A DNA stretch of 64,000 bases. Source: Natronospirillum operosum. Lineage in GTDB: Bacteria > Pseudomonadota > Gammaproteobacteria > Pseudomonadales > Natronospirillaceae. Under the pieces are notes generated by a model. It was not told the origin of the DNA and did not search any database. It saw only the letters and a list, made by a program, of their open reading frames with translations. Every line of letters starts with the position of its first letter. Positions within the stretch are counted from its first letter, which is position 1. A program made the translations under genes and the position numbers. This document shows, piece by piece, positions 8,574 through 19,177 of this stretch. The stretch is taken from assembly GCF_004768465.1 (NCBI RefSeq), contig NZ_SRMF01000006.1, forward strand, positions 122,310 to 186,309, in the 5' to 3' direction.

Positions 8574-8762
8574 GTGCAAACCAACCTGAAAACATTGTCA
8601 CGTCAGTACGCCAACGGCACCCTCAGCAAGGAGGAGTATCGACGCGCCCGCATGGATCTGCTGGAATCGGTGCAGGAGAAGGATCAGACACAACCGCAGG
8701 CCACAGTGCCGATTTCAACCTCCGATGAGTCCGATACACAGAACGGTGACCGCGACGACTAG
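8574..8762 (+). CDS. Small SHOCT-like protein
   Basis: This 62-residue protein starts with GTG at 8574, 31 bases after the end of the FGE reading frame. Its first half, LKTLSRQYANGTLSKEEYRRARMDLLE, resembles the SHOCT short helical domain (a pattern of the type LxxLxxxGxISxEEFxxxKxxLL). This domain is often found at protein C termini and is thought to mediate oligomerisation or nucleic-acid contact. The second half is a polar, acidic tail (SDESDTQNGDRDD), probably disordered. It has no signal peptide or membrane segment. It is the last gene of the kinase locus on the plus strand and is likely co-transcribed with it; the function is unknown. Confidence 0.6.
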   Translation: MQTNLKTLSRQYANGTLSKEEYRRARMDLLESVQEKDQTQPQATVPISTSDESDTQNGDRDD

Positions 8763-8789
8763 GCCCCGCACCCGCACAGCAGGGCTGAA

Positions 8790-9740
8790 TCAGTCCGCAA
8801 CAGGCGCCCTGTAGTGGTAGGTCGCATCCAGGCGGCTGCTCAGATACTCGGCACAGGTAATGGGTGAATAGCGCGCCGGCTCCCGGCTGATGTCTCTGGG
8901 GTCCACCACCGAATCCGGTGCCGGCTCCAGAAAGAAGGCGATCGCATAGCGCTCCTGTGCCGGCGGCCGCACCCGGTGCGGGGTCGACACATAGATATCG
9001 TTACTCCAGCGCATCAGACAGTCCCCGATATTGCAGATAAAGGCATCCGGCACACAGGGGGCTTCGATCCAGCGCCCCTGTCGGTCCGCCACCTCCAGCC
9101 CGGGCACCTCATCCGTGGCCAGCAGCGTGATGTTGCCATAATCGGTATGCGCTCCGGCCCCACCGTCTTCGCGGTCGATATAACCGGCACTGGCGGGATA
9201 GCGCAGCATGCGCAGGGTGGCGATCGGCTGCGCCAGATGCGGCGCGAAAAAGGTCTCCGGCAGACCCAGATCCAGACTGAAACCTTCATGCAGCAGGCGC
9301 CCCAGCGCCAGGCATTGTTCAAAGTAGTCCAGCACCTGCTGGCGCCAGCCGGGTATCGACGGCCAGAAATTGACACCGCGGAACGGCTTGCCGGCCCTCA
9401 CCTCGGGGTCATCTGCGGGCAGGTCAATACCGACATTGAAGGCCTCTTTCATGTCTGCTCCCGCCTCCGGGTTCAGCTTCTCATCCGCCATGGCCACATA
9501 ACCCCGGTTATGCGGCGACAGGCGGATGGACAGGGCCTCTTTCTGTGCCTGCGGCAGATCGAACAATGCCTTGCTGGCCGCAAAGGCCGTATCGCGGGCG
9601 CTGGCCGGTATGCCGTGATCAACCACATAGAAGAAGCCCACCTCGCGGCAGGCCCGCCCCAGTTCCTGTGCCGTCTGCAGGCGAGTCTCCGAATCAGGGC
9701 TGCGCAGCCCGGCTACGGATATTATGGGTAAGGCAGTCAT
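8790..9740 (-). CDS. Isopenicillin-N-synthase-like 2-oxoglutarate/Fe(II) oxygenase
   Basis: The protein has 316 residues from the ATG at 9740, which has a good AGAGGA ribosome site; an upstream in-frame start at 9773 is less likely. The N-terminal DIOX_N-type region has REVGFFYVVDHGIP. The jelly-roll core carries the Fe ligands HTD (HTDYGNITLL, about residue 196) and a distal His (STPHRVRPP, about residue 250), followed by RYAIAFFLEP with the 2OG-binding Arg. All catalytic residues look present. The family covers ACC oxidase, flavonoid and gibberellin oxygenases and bacterial relatives of unknown substrate. The gene is last in an operon with an ABC importer and a DMT transporter (29 bases after the latter). 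It probably oxidises an imported ring compound, perhaps a purine or pyrimidine derivative. That is inference from context. Confidence 0.85.
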   Translation of the reverse strand: MTALPIISVAGLRSPDSETRLQTAQELGRACREVGFFYVVDHGIPASARDTAFAASKALFDLPQAQKEALSIRLSPHNRGYVAMADEKLNPEAGADMKEAFNVGIDLPADDPEVRAGKPFRGVNFWPSIPGWRQQVLDYFEQCLALGRLLHEGFSLDLGLPETFFAPHLAQPIATLRMLRYPASAGYIDREDGGAGAHTDYGNITLLATDEVPGLEVADRQGRWIEAPCVPDAFICNIGDCLMRWSNDIYVSTPHRVRPPAQERYAIAFFLEPAPDSVVDPRDISREPARYSPITCAEYLSSRLDATYHYRAPVAD

Positions 9741-9769
9741 GGTGTTCAGTTCCTCTGCTTCTTGCTTGA

Positions 9770-10717
9770 TCAATGTTGACGCAGACGCAGGGCCTGCGCC
9801 CGGTCGGCCAGCCCCACCGCCAGGATGCCACCGGCGATCAGCAGAAAGCCGATCAGGTCGGCGCCACTGGGCTGCTCACCCAGAATGAGTGCGGCTGCAA
9901 CCAGACCCACAGCCGGCACCGCCGCCGAACTGAGCGACATGCTCACCGCCGGCAGGGATCGTATGGCCCCCACCTGGGCTGCCACACAAAGCCCGGAAGC
10001 CACGGCACCGCTGAACAATATGTTCCACCCAAAGGCCGGCTCCCAGCGGATGTCCGCTGGTGTTTCGAACACCAGCGACAGGGGTATCAGTACCACCACC
10101 GAAGCCAGCAACTGCCATGGAATCAGACCCAGTACACTGCCCTGCCAGGCATGCCGACGCACATGGACCAGACCTGCGGTCCAGATCAGGGTGGCGCCCA
10201 GAATCAGTGCCCCGCCCAACAACGCCCCCGACTCATCCCAGGCCACCGACAGCGGGTTGAAGATGGTCAAAAGGCCAGTCAGACCCAGGCCCGTACCCAC
10301 TGCCCTGGGCAGCGTGAACCGCTCGCCGAGGAACAACGCTGCCGCCGGCACCACCCAGATGGGCGAGGTGTAGGCCAGAATGGCCGCCCGACCCGAGGGC
10401 AGATACTGCATGCCGATGGTCACCAGGGTAATAAAGCACATGTTCTGCAACAGCCCTACCGACAGCACCACCGGCAGGTCTTCGCGGTGCGGCCAGCGCA
10501 ATATGCCCATGGCGCCGGCAATCAGGAACATGGTTACCATACCCAGCACCATGCGCAGCGTGGTGTAGAGCATGGGCGGGCTGTAATCCAGCCCGATCTT
10601 CAGCACCGGAAAGTTGATGCCCCAGGCCAGTGCGGTAAACACCAACAGCCAGTAACCCTGCTGCCAGTTGTAGACCACAGGTACCGGCACCACGGTCTCG
10701 GTTCTGTTCGAGGCCAT
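9770..10717 (-). CDS. EamA/DMT-family transporter
   Basis: The 315-residue inner-membrane protein has about ten hydrophobic helices arranged as two EamA repeats. The first repeat contains ALAWGINFPVLKIGLDY and the second LPAVSMSLSSAAVPAVGLVAA followed by LGEQPSGADLIGFLLI, a typical DMT ending. Its start codon overlaps the stop of the upstream ABC permease gene (ATGA), so the two are translationally coupled. DMT carriers move amino acids, nucleobases or other small metabolites, often outward. Here it sits between a nucleobase-type importer and an oxygenase and may export a product of that enzyme. The direction and substrate cannot be read from the sequence. Confidence 0.88.
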   Translation of the reverse strand: MASNRTETVVPVPVVYNWQQGYWLLVFTALAWGINFPVLKIGLDYSPPMLYTTLRMVLGMVTMFLIAGAMGILRWPHREDLPVVLSVGLLQNMCFITLVTIGMQYLPSGRAAILAYTSPIWVVPAAALFLGERFTLPRAVGTGLGLTGLLTIFNPLSVAWDESGALLGGALILGATLIWTAGLVHVRRHAWQGSVLGLIPWQLLASVVVLIPLSLVFETPADIRWEPAFGWNILFSGAVASGLCVAAQVGAIRSLPAVSMSLSSAAVPAVGLVAAALILGEQPSGADLIGFLLIAGGILAVGLADRAQALRLRQH

Positions 10718-11520
10718 CAGTGCTCGACCTTGAGTGCGCTCTCATGCCAGTTGCGCAGCACCCGGTCGGACAGCCACACCATCAGCGCGAACAGTACGAT
10801 ACCGGTCAGCGCAATCAGCAACAGGGCCGCAAACATGCGCGGTATGCGCAGGGTGAAGCCGGATTGCAGGATCAGATAGGCCAGCCCGGCCCGCGCACCC
10901 CCGGTGCCGGCCACAAACTCGGCCACCACGGCGCCAATCAGCGCCAGCCCCGAACTGATGCGCAGGCCGCCGAAAAAGTACGGCAAGGCACTGGGAATGC
11001 GCAGGCGGATCAGTTCCTGCCAGCGACTGGTGCGGTACATGCGAAACAGGCTCAGCAGGTTGGGGTCGACACTGCGCAGACCGAGGGTGGTGTTAGAAAT
11101 CACCGGGAAGATAGCAATGATCACGGCACAGATGGTCAGCGCCCAGGTGGTGTCATCCACCCAGATGATGATCAGCGGCGCAATGGCCACCACCGGCGTC
11201 ACCTGCATCAGTACCGCATAGGGAAACAGGCTGATCTCGATCCACCTGCTCTGGATGAACACCAGCGAAATCAGCACCCCCAGCACCACCGAAATGGCGA
11301 AGGCCAGCAGCGTGATCTGGACCGTGATCATCAGGCTTCTGAACAGCGTCGGCCAGTCGGCGAACAGGGAGGCGCCAATGGCACTGGGCCCGGGCAGGAT
11401 GTAGCGCGGCATGTCGAGCGCTATCACCATGATTTCCCAGAACAGCAGAAACAGGACACCCACGCCGAGCGGGGCCGCTATCTGGACAAAGCGTTCACTC
11501 TTGATCAATGGCTGTTTCAT
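10717..11520 (-). CDS. ABC transporter permease, SsuC/ThiX type
   Basis: The protein has 267 residues from the ATG at 11520, preceded by GAGGAGG; an in-frame start 60 bases upstream lacks support. It has about six membrane helices and the BPD_transp_1 fold. The cytoplasmic EAA-type loop is around SLFRMYRTSRWQELIRLRIPSALPYFFGGLRISSGLALIGAVVAEF, which would contact the ATPase. The start overlaps the ATPase stop (ATGA). With the downstream-encoded DMT carrier and the NMT1/THI5-like binding protein upstream, it belongs to importers of thiamine precursors, sulfonates, riboflavin or nucleobase-like rings. Its place next to purine-degradation genes favours a purine or pyrimidine substrate; this is inference. 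Confidence 0.88.
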   Translation of the reverse strand: MKQPLIKSERFVQIAAPLGVGVLFLLFWEIMVIALDMPRYILPGPSAIGASLFADWPTLFRSLMITVQITLLAFAISVVLGVLISLVFIQSRWIEISLFPYAVLMQVTPVVAIAPLIIIWVDDTTWALTICAVIIAIFPVISNTTLGLRSVDPNLLSLFRMYRTSRWQELIRLRIPSALPYFFGGLRISSGLALIGAVVAEFVAGTGGARAGLAYLILQSGFTLRIPRMFAALLLIALTGIVLFALMVWLSDRVLRNWHESALKVEH

Positions 11521-12386
11521 ATCGAGGCCTCCTCGCCCAGGGCGCTGGCGCGTTCCAGAGCTTGTGATACCTGACGGCAATAGCCGGCGAACTCGGTTGA
11601 TACGCGGAAGTCCGGCAGGCGCGGATAGGGCTGGTCAATGGTGATTTCATCAACAATGCGGCCCGGTCGTGCGGCCATGACTACCACCCGGTTGGACAGA
11701 TACACCGCCTCGTAGACGCTGTGGGTCACGAACACCACCGTCCAGTTGCGGGCCTGCCAGAGTGCCAGCACATCATCATTCAGCTTGTTGCGGGTCATCT
11801 CGTCCAGCGCCCCGAACGGCTCATCCATCAGCAGCAGATTGGGCTGGGTGGTCAGGGCCCGGGCGATGGAAGCCCGCATCTGCATGCCCCCGGACAGTTC
11901 GCGCGGGAAAGCATGCTGAAACTGACTCAAGCCAACCATCGAGAGTGCCTCATCAATGGACTTTTCAACGTCATCTGGTCGACTGGAGTGGTCCAGATCC
12001 AGCGGCAGGCGGACATTCTTGCGCACCCTGGCCCAAGGCATCAGGGTGGCGTTCTGGAACACGAAAGCCAGCTTGCGGCCGGTATCGCCCACCACGTCAT
12101 AGCCCTGCTCCCACCAGCGCATCTGGCCGGCAGAGACATCGCCCAGCCCGGCCATGATCCGCAACAGGGTACTCTTGCCGCAGCCGGAAGGCCCGAGCAG
12201 ACTGACGAACTCGCCCTCCCGCACCGTCATGTCGGCCCCTTTCAAAGCCACTGTGCCATTGGCGTAGACCTTGTCCACGCCCTCGACCTGCAGCACCGGC
12301 CTTCGGTTGACCGACGGCTTCTCGGCACCGGTCTGGGCCCCGGGCGTGGGCTTGGGCGGTACTGATTTCAGTTTGCTCTGCATCAT
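11517..12386 (-). CDS. ABC transporter ATP-binding protein, SsuB/ThiZ type
   Basis: The 289-residue ATPase has a Walker A GPSGCGKST, a signature LSGGMQMRASIARAL and a Walker B LLLMDEPFGALDE with the H-loop VFVTHS. It begins at 12386 (ATGATG after GAGAGCAC). A Pro/Lys-rich stretch of about 30 residues (KSVPPKPTPGAQTG) precedes the domain, which is longer than usual for the family. The LSGGM and EPFGALDEMTRNKL motifs are those of the nitrate/sulfonate/bicarbonate (TauB/SsuB) group. It overlaps the permease gene by four bases and lies about 100 bases after the binding-protein gene, so the three form one importer. Confidence 0.9.
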   Translation of the reverse strand: MMQSKLKSVPPKPTPGAQTGAEKPSVNRRPVLQVEGVDKVYANGTVALKGADMTVREGEFVSLLGPSGCGKSTLLRIMAGLGDVSAGQMRWWEQGYDVVGDTGRKLAFVFQNATLMPWARVRKNVRLPLDLDHSSRPDDVEKSIDEALSMVGLSQFQHAFPRELSGGMQMRASIARALTTQPNLLLMDEPFGALDEMTRNKLNDDVLALWQARNWTVVFVTHSVYEAVYLSNRVVVMAARPGRIVDEITIDQPYPRLPDFRVSTEFAGYCRQVSQALERASALGEEASI

Positions 12387-12488
12387 CGTTGTGCTCTCGC
12401 TCGTGCATCGGGCACCCCGTTTCAGGCGCGCCTCCGCGCCGCACCAGAGCAACCCTGGTGCGGCGCCGTCCCCAGGAAAAGCAATGCC

Positions 12489-13484
12489 TCAGGGCATTAC
12501 CGGCGGATCAGGCAGGAATTCCAGGGTGTAGGCCTTGCTCAGGTCCACATCCGCAGAGATCAGCCCGGCTTCGACCATGAAGTCGTAAGTGGCCTGCCAG
12601 CGCTCTTCGGTCATGACACCAATGCCCATCTCAGCGGCATCACCACCGACTACCAGGCCATACTCGGCCATCTGCGCCAGACCGAATTCGATCTGCTCGT
12701 CAGTCATTTCCGGATTGTCCTGCTGAATCAGCGCATTGCCTGGCGCCGGGTCCTGCAGATAGCTGGCCCAGCCTTCCATGCTGGCCTGTACGAAGCGGCG
12801 CACCACATCAGGGTTTTCGTCGATCAGGCGCTGCGTGGTTTCGATGGTGGTGGCATAGGCCGGGTAGCCATAGTCGGCGAACAGGAAGATGTTGGGCTCC
12901 ACGCCACCCTGCATCATGGCGAACGGCTCCGACGAGATGTAGCCCTGCTGCACGATGTTCTCGTTGTTCAGGAACGGTGCCACACTGAAGGTGTAGGGCC
13001 GGATATCATCATCGGTAAAGCCGAACTCCGCCTTCAGCCAGGGCCAGAATGTGGAGTGCGCCGATGTGGCCACATAGATGGGCAGGTCTTCGGCCTGCAT
13101 CTGCTCAAACGACTCCACCCAGGGGTGAGCCAGCAGCGCCTGCGGGTCGCCCTGCATGGATGCCGCCACGGTCACCGCCGGCAGATCTTCCGCCACGGCA
13201 TTGATGTTGCCGATCGGGTAGCCCATGTTGAAGTCGATACGACCCGCCAGCAGCAACTGCATGCCATTGACCTGTGGACCGCCCATTTCAATGCTGACAT
13301 CCAGCCCATAATCCTCGTAGATGCCGGTGGCGAGGGCCTGATAGAAGCCGCCGTGTTCGGCCTGTGCATACCAGCTGGTGCCGAAGGTGACCTGATCGAG
13401 GTCCTGTGCCCACGCCGACACGGCAAGCAGAGTGCCCGACAGGGCCAGACAGGCGCGCTGGCCTGCCCATTTTGCAATCGTCAT
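12489..13484 (-). CDS. Periplasmic NMT1/THI5-like substrate-binding protein
   Basis: The 331-residue protein starts at 13484 after a GGGAGA site. The N terminus MTIAKWAGQRACLALSGTLLAVSAWAQ is a Sec signal peptide with cleavage after AWA. The mature protein opens with the NMT1/THI5 signature (QVTFGTSWYAQAEHGGFYQALATGIY) and ligand-loop features (GGPQVNGMQLLLAGRIDFNMG). Relatives bind formylaminopyrimidine, riboflavin, nucleobases or sulfonates. It is the first gene of an operon with ATPase, permease, DMT carrier and oxygenase. A RutR-like box lies 44 bases upstream, so expression is probably tied to purine or pyrimidine availability. Confidence 0.88.
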   Translation of the reverse strand: MTIAKWAGQRACLALSGTLLAVSAWAQDLDQVTFGTSWYAQAEHGGFYQALATGIYEDYGLDVSIEMGGPQVNGMQLLLAGRIDFNMGYPIGNINAVAEDLPAVTVAASMQGDPQALLAHPWVESFEQMQAEDLPIYVATSAHSTFWPWLKAEFGFTDDDIRPYTFSVAPFLNNENIVQQGYISSEPFAMMQGGVEPNIFLFADYGYPAYATTIETTQRLIDENPDVVRRFVQASMEGWASYLQDPAPGNALIQQDNPEMTDEQIEFGLAQMAEYGLVVGGDAAEMGIGVMTEERWQATYDFMVEAGLISADVDLSKAYTLEFLPDPPVMP

Positions 13485-13527
13485 CTGAAATCTCCCGGTT
13501 ACGTCTCGTATAATTCGTTCAACCAAC

Positions 13528-13543
13528 CTGACCAGTTAGTCAA
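13528..13543. promoter_or_regulatory. RutR-like operator box, importer operon
   Basis: The sequence CTGACCAGTTAGTCAA matches the E. coli RutR consensus TTGACCANNTGGTCAA at 12 of 14 fixed positions. It lies 44 bases upstream of the start of the binding-protein gene (minus strand), a plausible repressor position. Binding by the RutR-like protein encoded in this window is inferred. Confidence 0.55.
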
Positions 13544-13747
13544 CACGGAATTTGCAACTGCTGTGCCACAAGGAAAATGTCGAACAAAAACAGGGGCTTG
13601 AATCCATATGCACTCCAAATGGCGCCCTGCAGACGCACAAGGATGTGACAGCCATGGGGCCTCATGCACTGATATGACACAAAACGGGACACCCTGAGCC
13701 CGATGTGCCCTCGATGAAGAAAGTCTGATCGCTGGCAGCCTCTATTT

Positions 13748-13763
13748 CTGACCACTCAGTCAG
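13748..13763. promoter_or_regulatory. Weaker RutR-like operator box, deaminase gene
   Basis: CTGACCACTCAGTCAG matches the RutR consensus at 10 of 14 fixed positions and lies 79 bases upstream of the deaminase start at 13843. It resembles the other box in the same gap (TGACCA..n.AGTCA in both). Taken alone it would be weak; the pairing gives it some weight. Confidence 0.35.
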
Positions 13764-13842
13764 TATTAGTCGTGGAATCGAAACCCGATGGCACAGAACG
13801 TGAATGCTGATTGCCGAGAATCATTGCCTGAAGAGCCGACTC

Positions 13843-15213
13843 ATGAAGGAACAAACCCTGCTGCTGAAGAATGCCGACCTGATTGCCACCATGGATGATC
13901 AGGCGCGCGAGCTCACCGGCTACTCGGTGCTGGTGCGGGGCAACACCATTGCCGGCCTTTATCCGGAAGGTGAGATACCGGAGCCGGTCGACGAGATCAT
14001 CGACCTGAGCGGGCATGTACTGATCCCCGGCCTGATCAATACCCACCACCATATGTTCCAGACCCTGACCCGGGCCCTGCCGGCGGCGCAGGACGCCGAA
14101 CTGTTCGACTGGCTCAGTGCCCTGTTTCCGGTCTGGCAGCACATCACACCGGCCATGCAGCGTGCTGCCACGCGCACAGCCTGTGCCGAACTGATGCTTT
14201 CGGGTTGCACCACGGCCGCCGACCACGCCTACCTCTATGTCAATGGTGTTGCCGTGGAAGACAGCCTGCAGGCCGCCAGCGAGATGGGCATTCGGTTTCA
14301 TCATGTGCGCGGCGCCATCAGCCTGGGCGCCAGCCAGGGTGGCCTGCCGCCGGACAACGTGGTCGAGCAGGACGAAGACGCCATACTGCGCGACATGCAG
14401 CGCGCCATAGAACGGCACAACGACCCCGGCCCGGACGCCATGGTGCGCATTGCCCTGGGACCCAGCTCACCCTTTACCGTCAGCACCGATCTGATGCGCG
14501 AAGCCGCGGCTCTGGCCCGGGCGCACGGAGCGGGGCTGCATACGCACACCGCCGAAAATCAGAAGGATCTGGATTTCAGTCAGGCCCGCTATGGCATGAC
14601 CCCGACCCAGTACACGGAAACGGTAGGCTGGGTCGGCCCCGATGTCTGGCACGCCCATTGTGTGCATCTGGATCAGCCCGGCATCGAGCTGTTTGCGCGC
14701 ACCGGCACCGGGGTGGCGCACTGCCCCTGCTCCAACATGCGCCTGGCCTCGGGCATTGCCCCCATTCGCGCCATGCTGGATGCCGGGGTTGCGGTCGGTA
14801 TCGGCGTCGATGGCAGCGCCTCCAACGACAGCGGCAACCTGCTGGCGGAGACCCGTCAGGCCATGCTGTCGGCGCGCGTGCGCCATCAGCAACCGGGGGC
14901 CATGTCGGCCCGCGAAGCCCTGCGGCTGGCCACCCGTGGCGGTGCCGAGGTGCTGGGCCGGGCCGACCGACTGGGGCGCATTCAGGCCGGGTACTGTGCT
15001 GACATGGTGGCCTTTCGGATGGATGAACTGGCGCTGGCCGGGGCGCAGTCCGACCTGCTGGCGGCCCTGGTTTTCTGTACGCCATCCCGGGTCGCCTGGA
15101 GTATGATCAATGGACGGCAAGTGATTCGAGGCGGCCAGTTGCTGACGCAGTCGCTGCCCGACATCATTCATCAGCACAACGAGCAGGCTCGGGCTCTGGT
15201 GGATGGGCCCTGA
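13843..15213 (+). CDS. 8-oxoguanine deaminase-like amidohydrolase
   Basis: The 456-residue enzyme of the amidohydrolase superfamily (AtzB/TrzN/GuaD group) has Zn-ligand NTHHHMF (about residue 68), the HTHTAE motif with the next His, HCVHLD, and the metal Asp in GIGVDGSASND. The THHHM, HTHTAENQ and VDGSASND combination is that of 8-oxoguanine deaminases, which turn 8-oxoguanine into urate and ammonia. Hydroxyatrazine-type aminohydrolases are close relatives, so the substrate is probable rather than certain. The ATG at 13843 fits family alignments better than an in-frame ATG at 13804. It is followed by the xdh operon after a RutR-like box. It would feed urate directly into PuuD. Confidence 0.82.
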   Translation: MKEQTLLLKNADLIATMDDQARELTGYSVLVRGNTIAGLYPEGEIPEPVDEIIDLSGHVLIPGLINTHHHMFQTLTRALPAAQDAELFDWLSALFPVWQHITPAMQRAATRTACAELMLSGCTTAADHAYLYVNGVAVEDSLQAASEMGIRFHHVRGAISLGASQGGLPPDNVVEQDEDAILRDMQRAIERHNDPGPDAMVRIALGPSSPFTVSTDLMREAAALARAHGAGLHTHTAENQKDLDFSQARYGMTPTQYTETVGWVGPDVWHAHCVHLDQPGIELFARTGTGVAHCPCSNMRLASGIAPIRAMLDAGVAVGIGVDGSASNDSGNLLAETRQAMLSARVRHQQPGAMSAREALRLATRGGAEVLGRADRLGRIQAGYCADMVAFRMDELALAGAQSDLLAALVFCTPSRVAWSMINGRQVIRGGQLLTQSLPDIIHQHNEQARALVDGP

Positions 15214-15229
15214 CAGCAGATGCTATAGT

Positions 15230-15245
15230 TCGACCATATGGTCAA
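15230..15245. promoter_or_regulatory. Strong RutR-like operator box, xdh operon
   Basis: TCGACCATATGGTCAA matches TTGACCANNTGGTCAA at 13 of 14 fixed positions and contains the perfect 12-base palindrome GACCATATGGTC (15232-15243). It lies 16 bases after the deaminase stop and 103 bases before the likely xdhA start. An in-frame ATG at 15238 is part of the palindrome, which argues that it is not the start codon of xdhA. Confidence 0.7.
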
Positions 15246-15280
15246 TAATTTGCATGGTCAGAACAACAGACAAAAAAGCA

Positions 15281-15305
15281 GAAGCAGGCTGATACAACCT
15301 GCTTC
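15281..15305 (+). promoter_or_regulatory. Hairpin in the xdhA leader
   Basis: GAAGCAGG (15281-15288) pairs perfectly with CCTGCTTC (15298-15305) across a nine-base loop. It lies between the RutR-like box and the xdhA start. It is not followed by a T-run, so it is not a standard terminator. It could stabilise the leader RNA or be incidental. Confidence 0.35.
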
Positions 15306-15348
15306 ATATACAGGCGAAACGACAACGACAGCGGCTACGGAGCCTCCA

Positions 15349-16816
<1,468 letters not shown>

Positions 16817-16824
<8 letters not shown>

Positions 16825-19177
16825 ACTCCCCGTCAACTCCCCGGCCCCGAACCAGTCCGCCCGCCATCTGGCCGGCGCTTCGGTGGCGCATGACAGCGCC
16901 TGGAAACATGTCAGCGGCCAGGCTCGCTATATTGACGACATGCCAGAGCCCGAGGGCCTGCTGCATGCTGCGGTCGGCCACAGTGCACAGGCGCATGCCC
17001 GCATCCTGTCCATGGATTTGGAGGCGGTGCGCTCTGCCCCGGGTGTCGTGGCCGTGGTCACCGCCGACGATGTACCCGGTCACATCGACATAGGCCCGGT
17101 ATTCCCCGGTGACTCGGTGCTCGCCAGTGGCCTGGTCGAACATGTCGGTCAGCCCATCTTTGCGGTCGCCGCCACCAGCCATGAAGCGGCGCGCAAGGCT
17201 GCACGGCTGGCCAGGGTCGAATACGAACCCCTGCCCGCCCGGATCACCATCGAGCAGGCGCTGGCCGCACAGCTGTTTGTGCGGCCGAGCAAGACGCACC
17301 TGCGCGGCGACCCGGATGCGGTGCTGGGCCAGTCCGAGTACCGACTGCAGGGCAGCCACCATATAGGCGGGCAGGAACACTTCTATCTGGAAGGCCAGGC
17401 CTGTCTGGTCGAGCCGACGGAAGACCAGGGGGCCTTTGTGCACACCTCCAGCCAGCATCCCAGTGAAGTGCAGAAGCTGGTGGCCGAGGTGCTGGGTCTG
17501 CCCATCCATGAAGTGCAGGCCGAGGTGCGCCGTATGGGCGGTGGCTTCGGTGGCAAGGAAACCCAGGCCGCCCCGCTGGCCTGCGTGGCGGCGCTGCTGG
17601 TGCGCGCCACCGGACGCCCGGTGAAATACCGCCTGGCCCGTGCCGATGACATGATTCAGACCGGCAAACGCCATGACTTCCTGAACCAGTGGGACGTCAG
17701 TTTCAACGCCGCTGGCGAGATCACGGCGGCGGACATCAGCGTGTCCGGGCGCTGCGGCCACTCACCGGACCTGTCCGATGCCATTGTCGACCGCGCCATG
17801 TTCCATGTCGACAATGCCTATTTTCTGCCGGCAGCCCGGGTGACCGGCCACCGGTGCAAGACGCACACGGTCTCGAACACGGCGTTTCGCGGCTTCGGTG
17901 GCCCCCAGGGCATGATGGTCAGCGAACAGGTGATGGAGGATATCGCGCGCCAGTTGGGCAAGGACCCGCTCGATATCCGCAAGGCCAACCTCTACCGGCC
18001 GGGTCGGGATACGACCCAGTATGGCCAGACCATCGAACAGCATATTCTGCCGGACCTGATCGAGCAGTTGGAGAAGACATCGGATTATCGCCAGCGCCGG
18101 CAGGCCATCCGCCGCTTCAATGCCGGCAGCCCGGTGCTGAAAAAGGGCCTGGCGCTGACGCCGGTCAAGTTCGGCATTTCCTTCACCGCCAAACACCTGA
18201 ACCAGGCCGGTGCCCTGGTGCATATCTATACCGACGGCAGCATCCATGTGAATCATGGCGGTACCGAAATGGGCCAGGGGCTCTATATCAAGGTCGCCCA
18301 GGTGGTCGCTACCGCCTTTCAGGTGGACCTGTCTCGGGTCAAGGTGTCCGCCACGCGCACTGACAAGGTGCCCAACACCTCGCCGACGGCGGCCTCTTCC
18401 GGCTCCGATCTCAACGGTATGGCGGCCCTGGATGCCTGCGAGAAAATCCTCAGCGGGCTGGTCGCCTTTGGTGCCGAGCACTGGAAAGTCCCAGCAGAAG
18501 ACATTCATTTCGCCGACAATCAGGTCCATCTGGGCGACACAGCGGTCGACTTTGCCGACTTTGTGCAGGCGGCCTACATGCACCGGGTGTCCCTGTCATC
18601 CTCCGGTTTTTATGCCACCCCACGCATTCATTTCGACCATGAGCGGGGTCAGGGGCATCCGTTTCTCTACTATGCCAACGGAGCGGCCTGCTCGGAAGTG
18701 ATTGTGGATACACTGACCGGTGAATATCGGGTGCTGCGTACCGACATCCTGCATGATGTCGGACGCTCGCTGAATCCGGAAATCGACCGCGGACAGATCG
18801 AAGGCGGTTTCATTCAGGGCATGGGTTGGCTGACCATGGAAGAACTGGTCTATTCTGATCAGGGGCAACTGATGACGACGGGTCCGGCGACCTACAAGAT
18901 TCCGGCCGTATCCGATACGCCGCCAGACTTCCGGGTCGACCTGCTGGCCGACAGCCCCAATCGCGAGGCCACGGTGTTCCACTCCAAGGCGGTGGGTGAA
19001 CCGCCGCTGATGCTGGGGATTTCTGTCTGGTGTGCGCTGCGCGATGCCGCAGCCAGCATCACCGACTATCGCTACAGCCCGCCGCTGAATGCCCCGGCCA
19101 CACCAGAGGAGGTTCTGCGGGCCGTCACTGCCAGCGAACTCTGGCTGGCCAGTGCAATGGAGGTGGCCGATGAATAG
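16817..19177 (+). CDS. xdhB: Xanthine dehydrogenase molybdopterin subunit
   Basis: The 786-residue large subunit holds the molybdenum cofactor and the purine-oxidation site. Motifs in order are the N-terminal GQARYIDDMPEPEG, GGGFGGKETQA (about residue 240), NTAFRGFGGPQGM (about 355), GGTEMGQGLYIKVAQ (about 480) and KAVGEPPLMLGISVW (about 725), which includes the catalytic Glu. Length is normal for bacterial XdhB. It overlaps xdhA by eight bases and xdhC by eight bases, so the three are coupled. With XdhA it forms the cytoplasmic heterotetramer typical of this enzyme. Nothing in the active site looks degraded. Confidence 0.95.

Larger units (their letters stand above)
13485..13842. other. Divergent intergenic promoter region
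   Basis: This 358-base gap separates the minus-strand importer operon from the plus-strand deaminase gene. I see no convincing gene in it. It carries two RutR-like boxes, one near each end (13528-13543 and 13748-13763), as expected if both divergent operons are under one repressor. Core promoters could not be assigned with confidence. Confidence 0.7.

Noticed and set aside
13540..13755. Small minus-strand open frame in the importer/deaminase gap
   Set aside because: It begins within a promoter region carrying two operator-like boxes, has no ribosome site and shows no domain-like composition.
15221..15348. Riboswitch (purine-type) in the xdhA leader
   Set aside because: The leader has one simple eight-base hairpin only; the three-way junction and conserved loop bases of purine riboswitches are not present.
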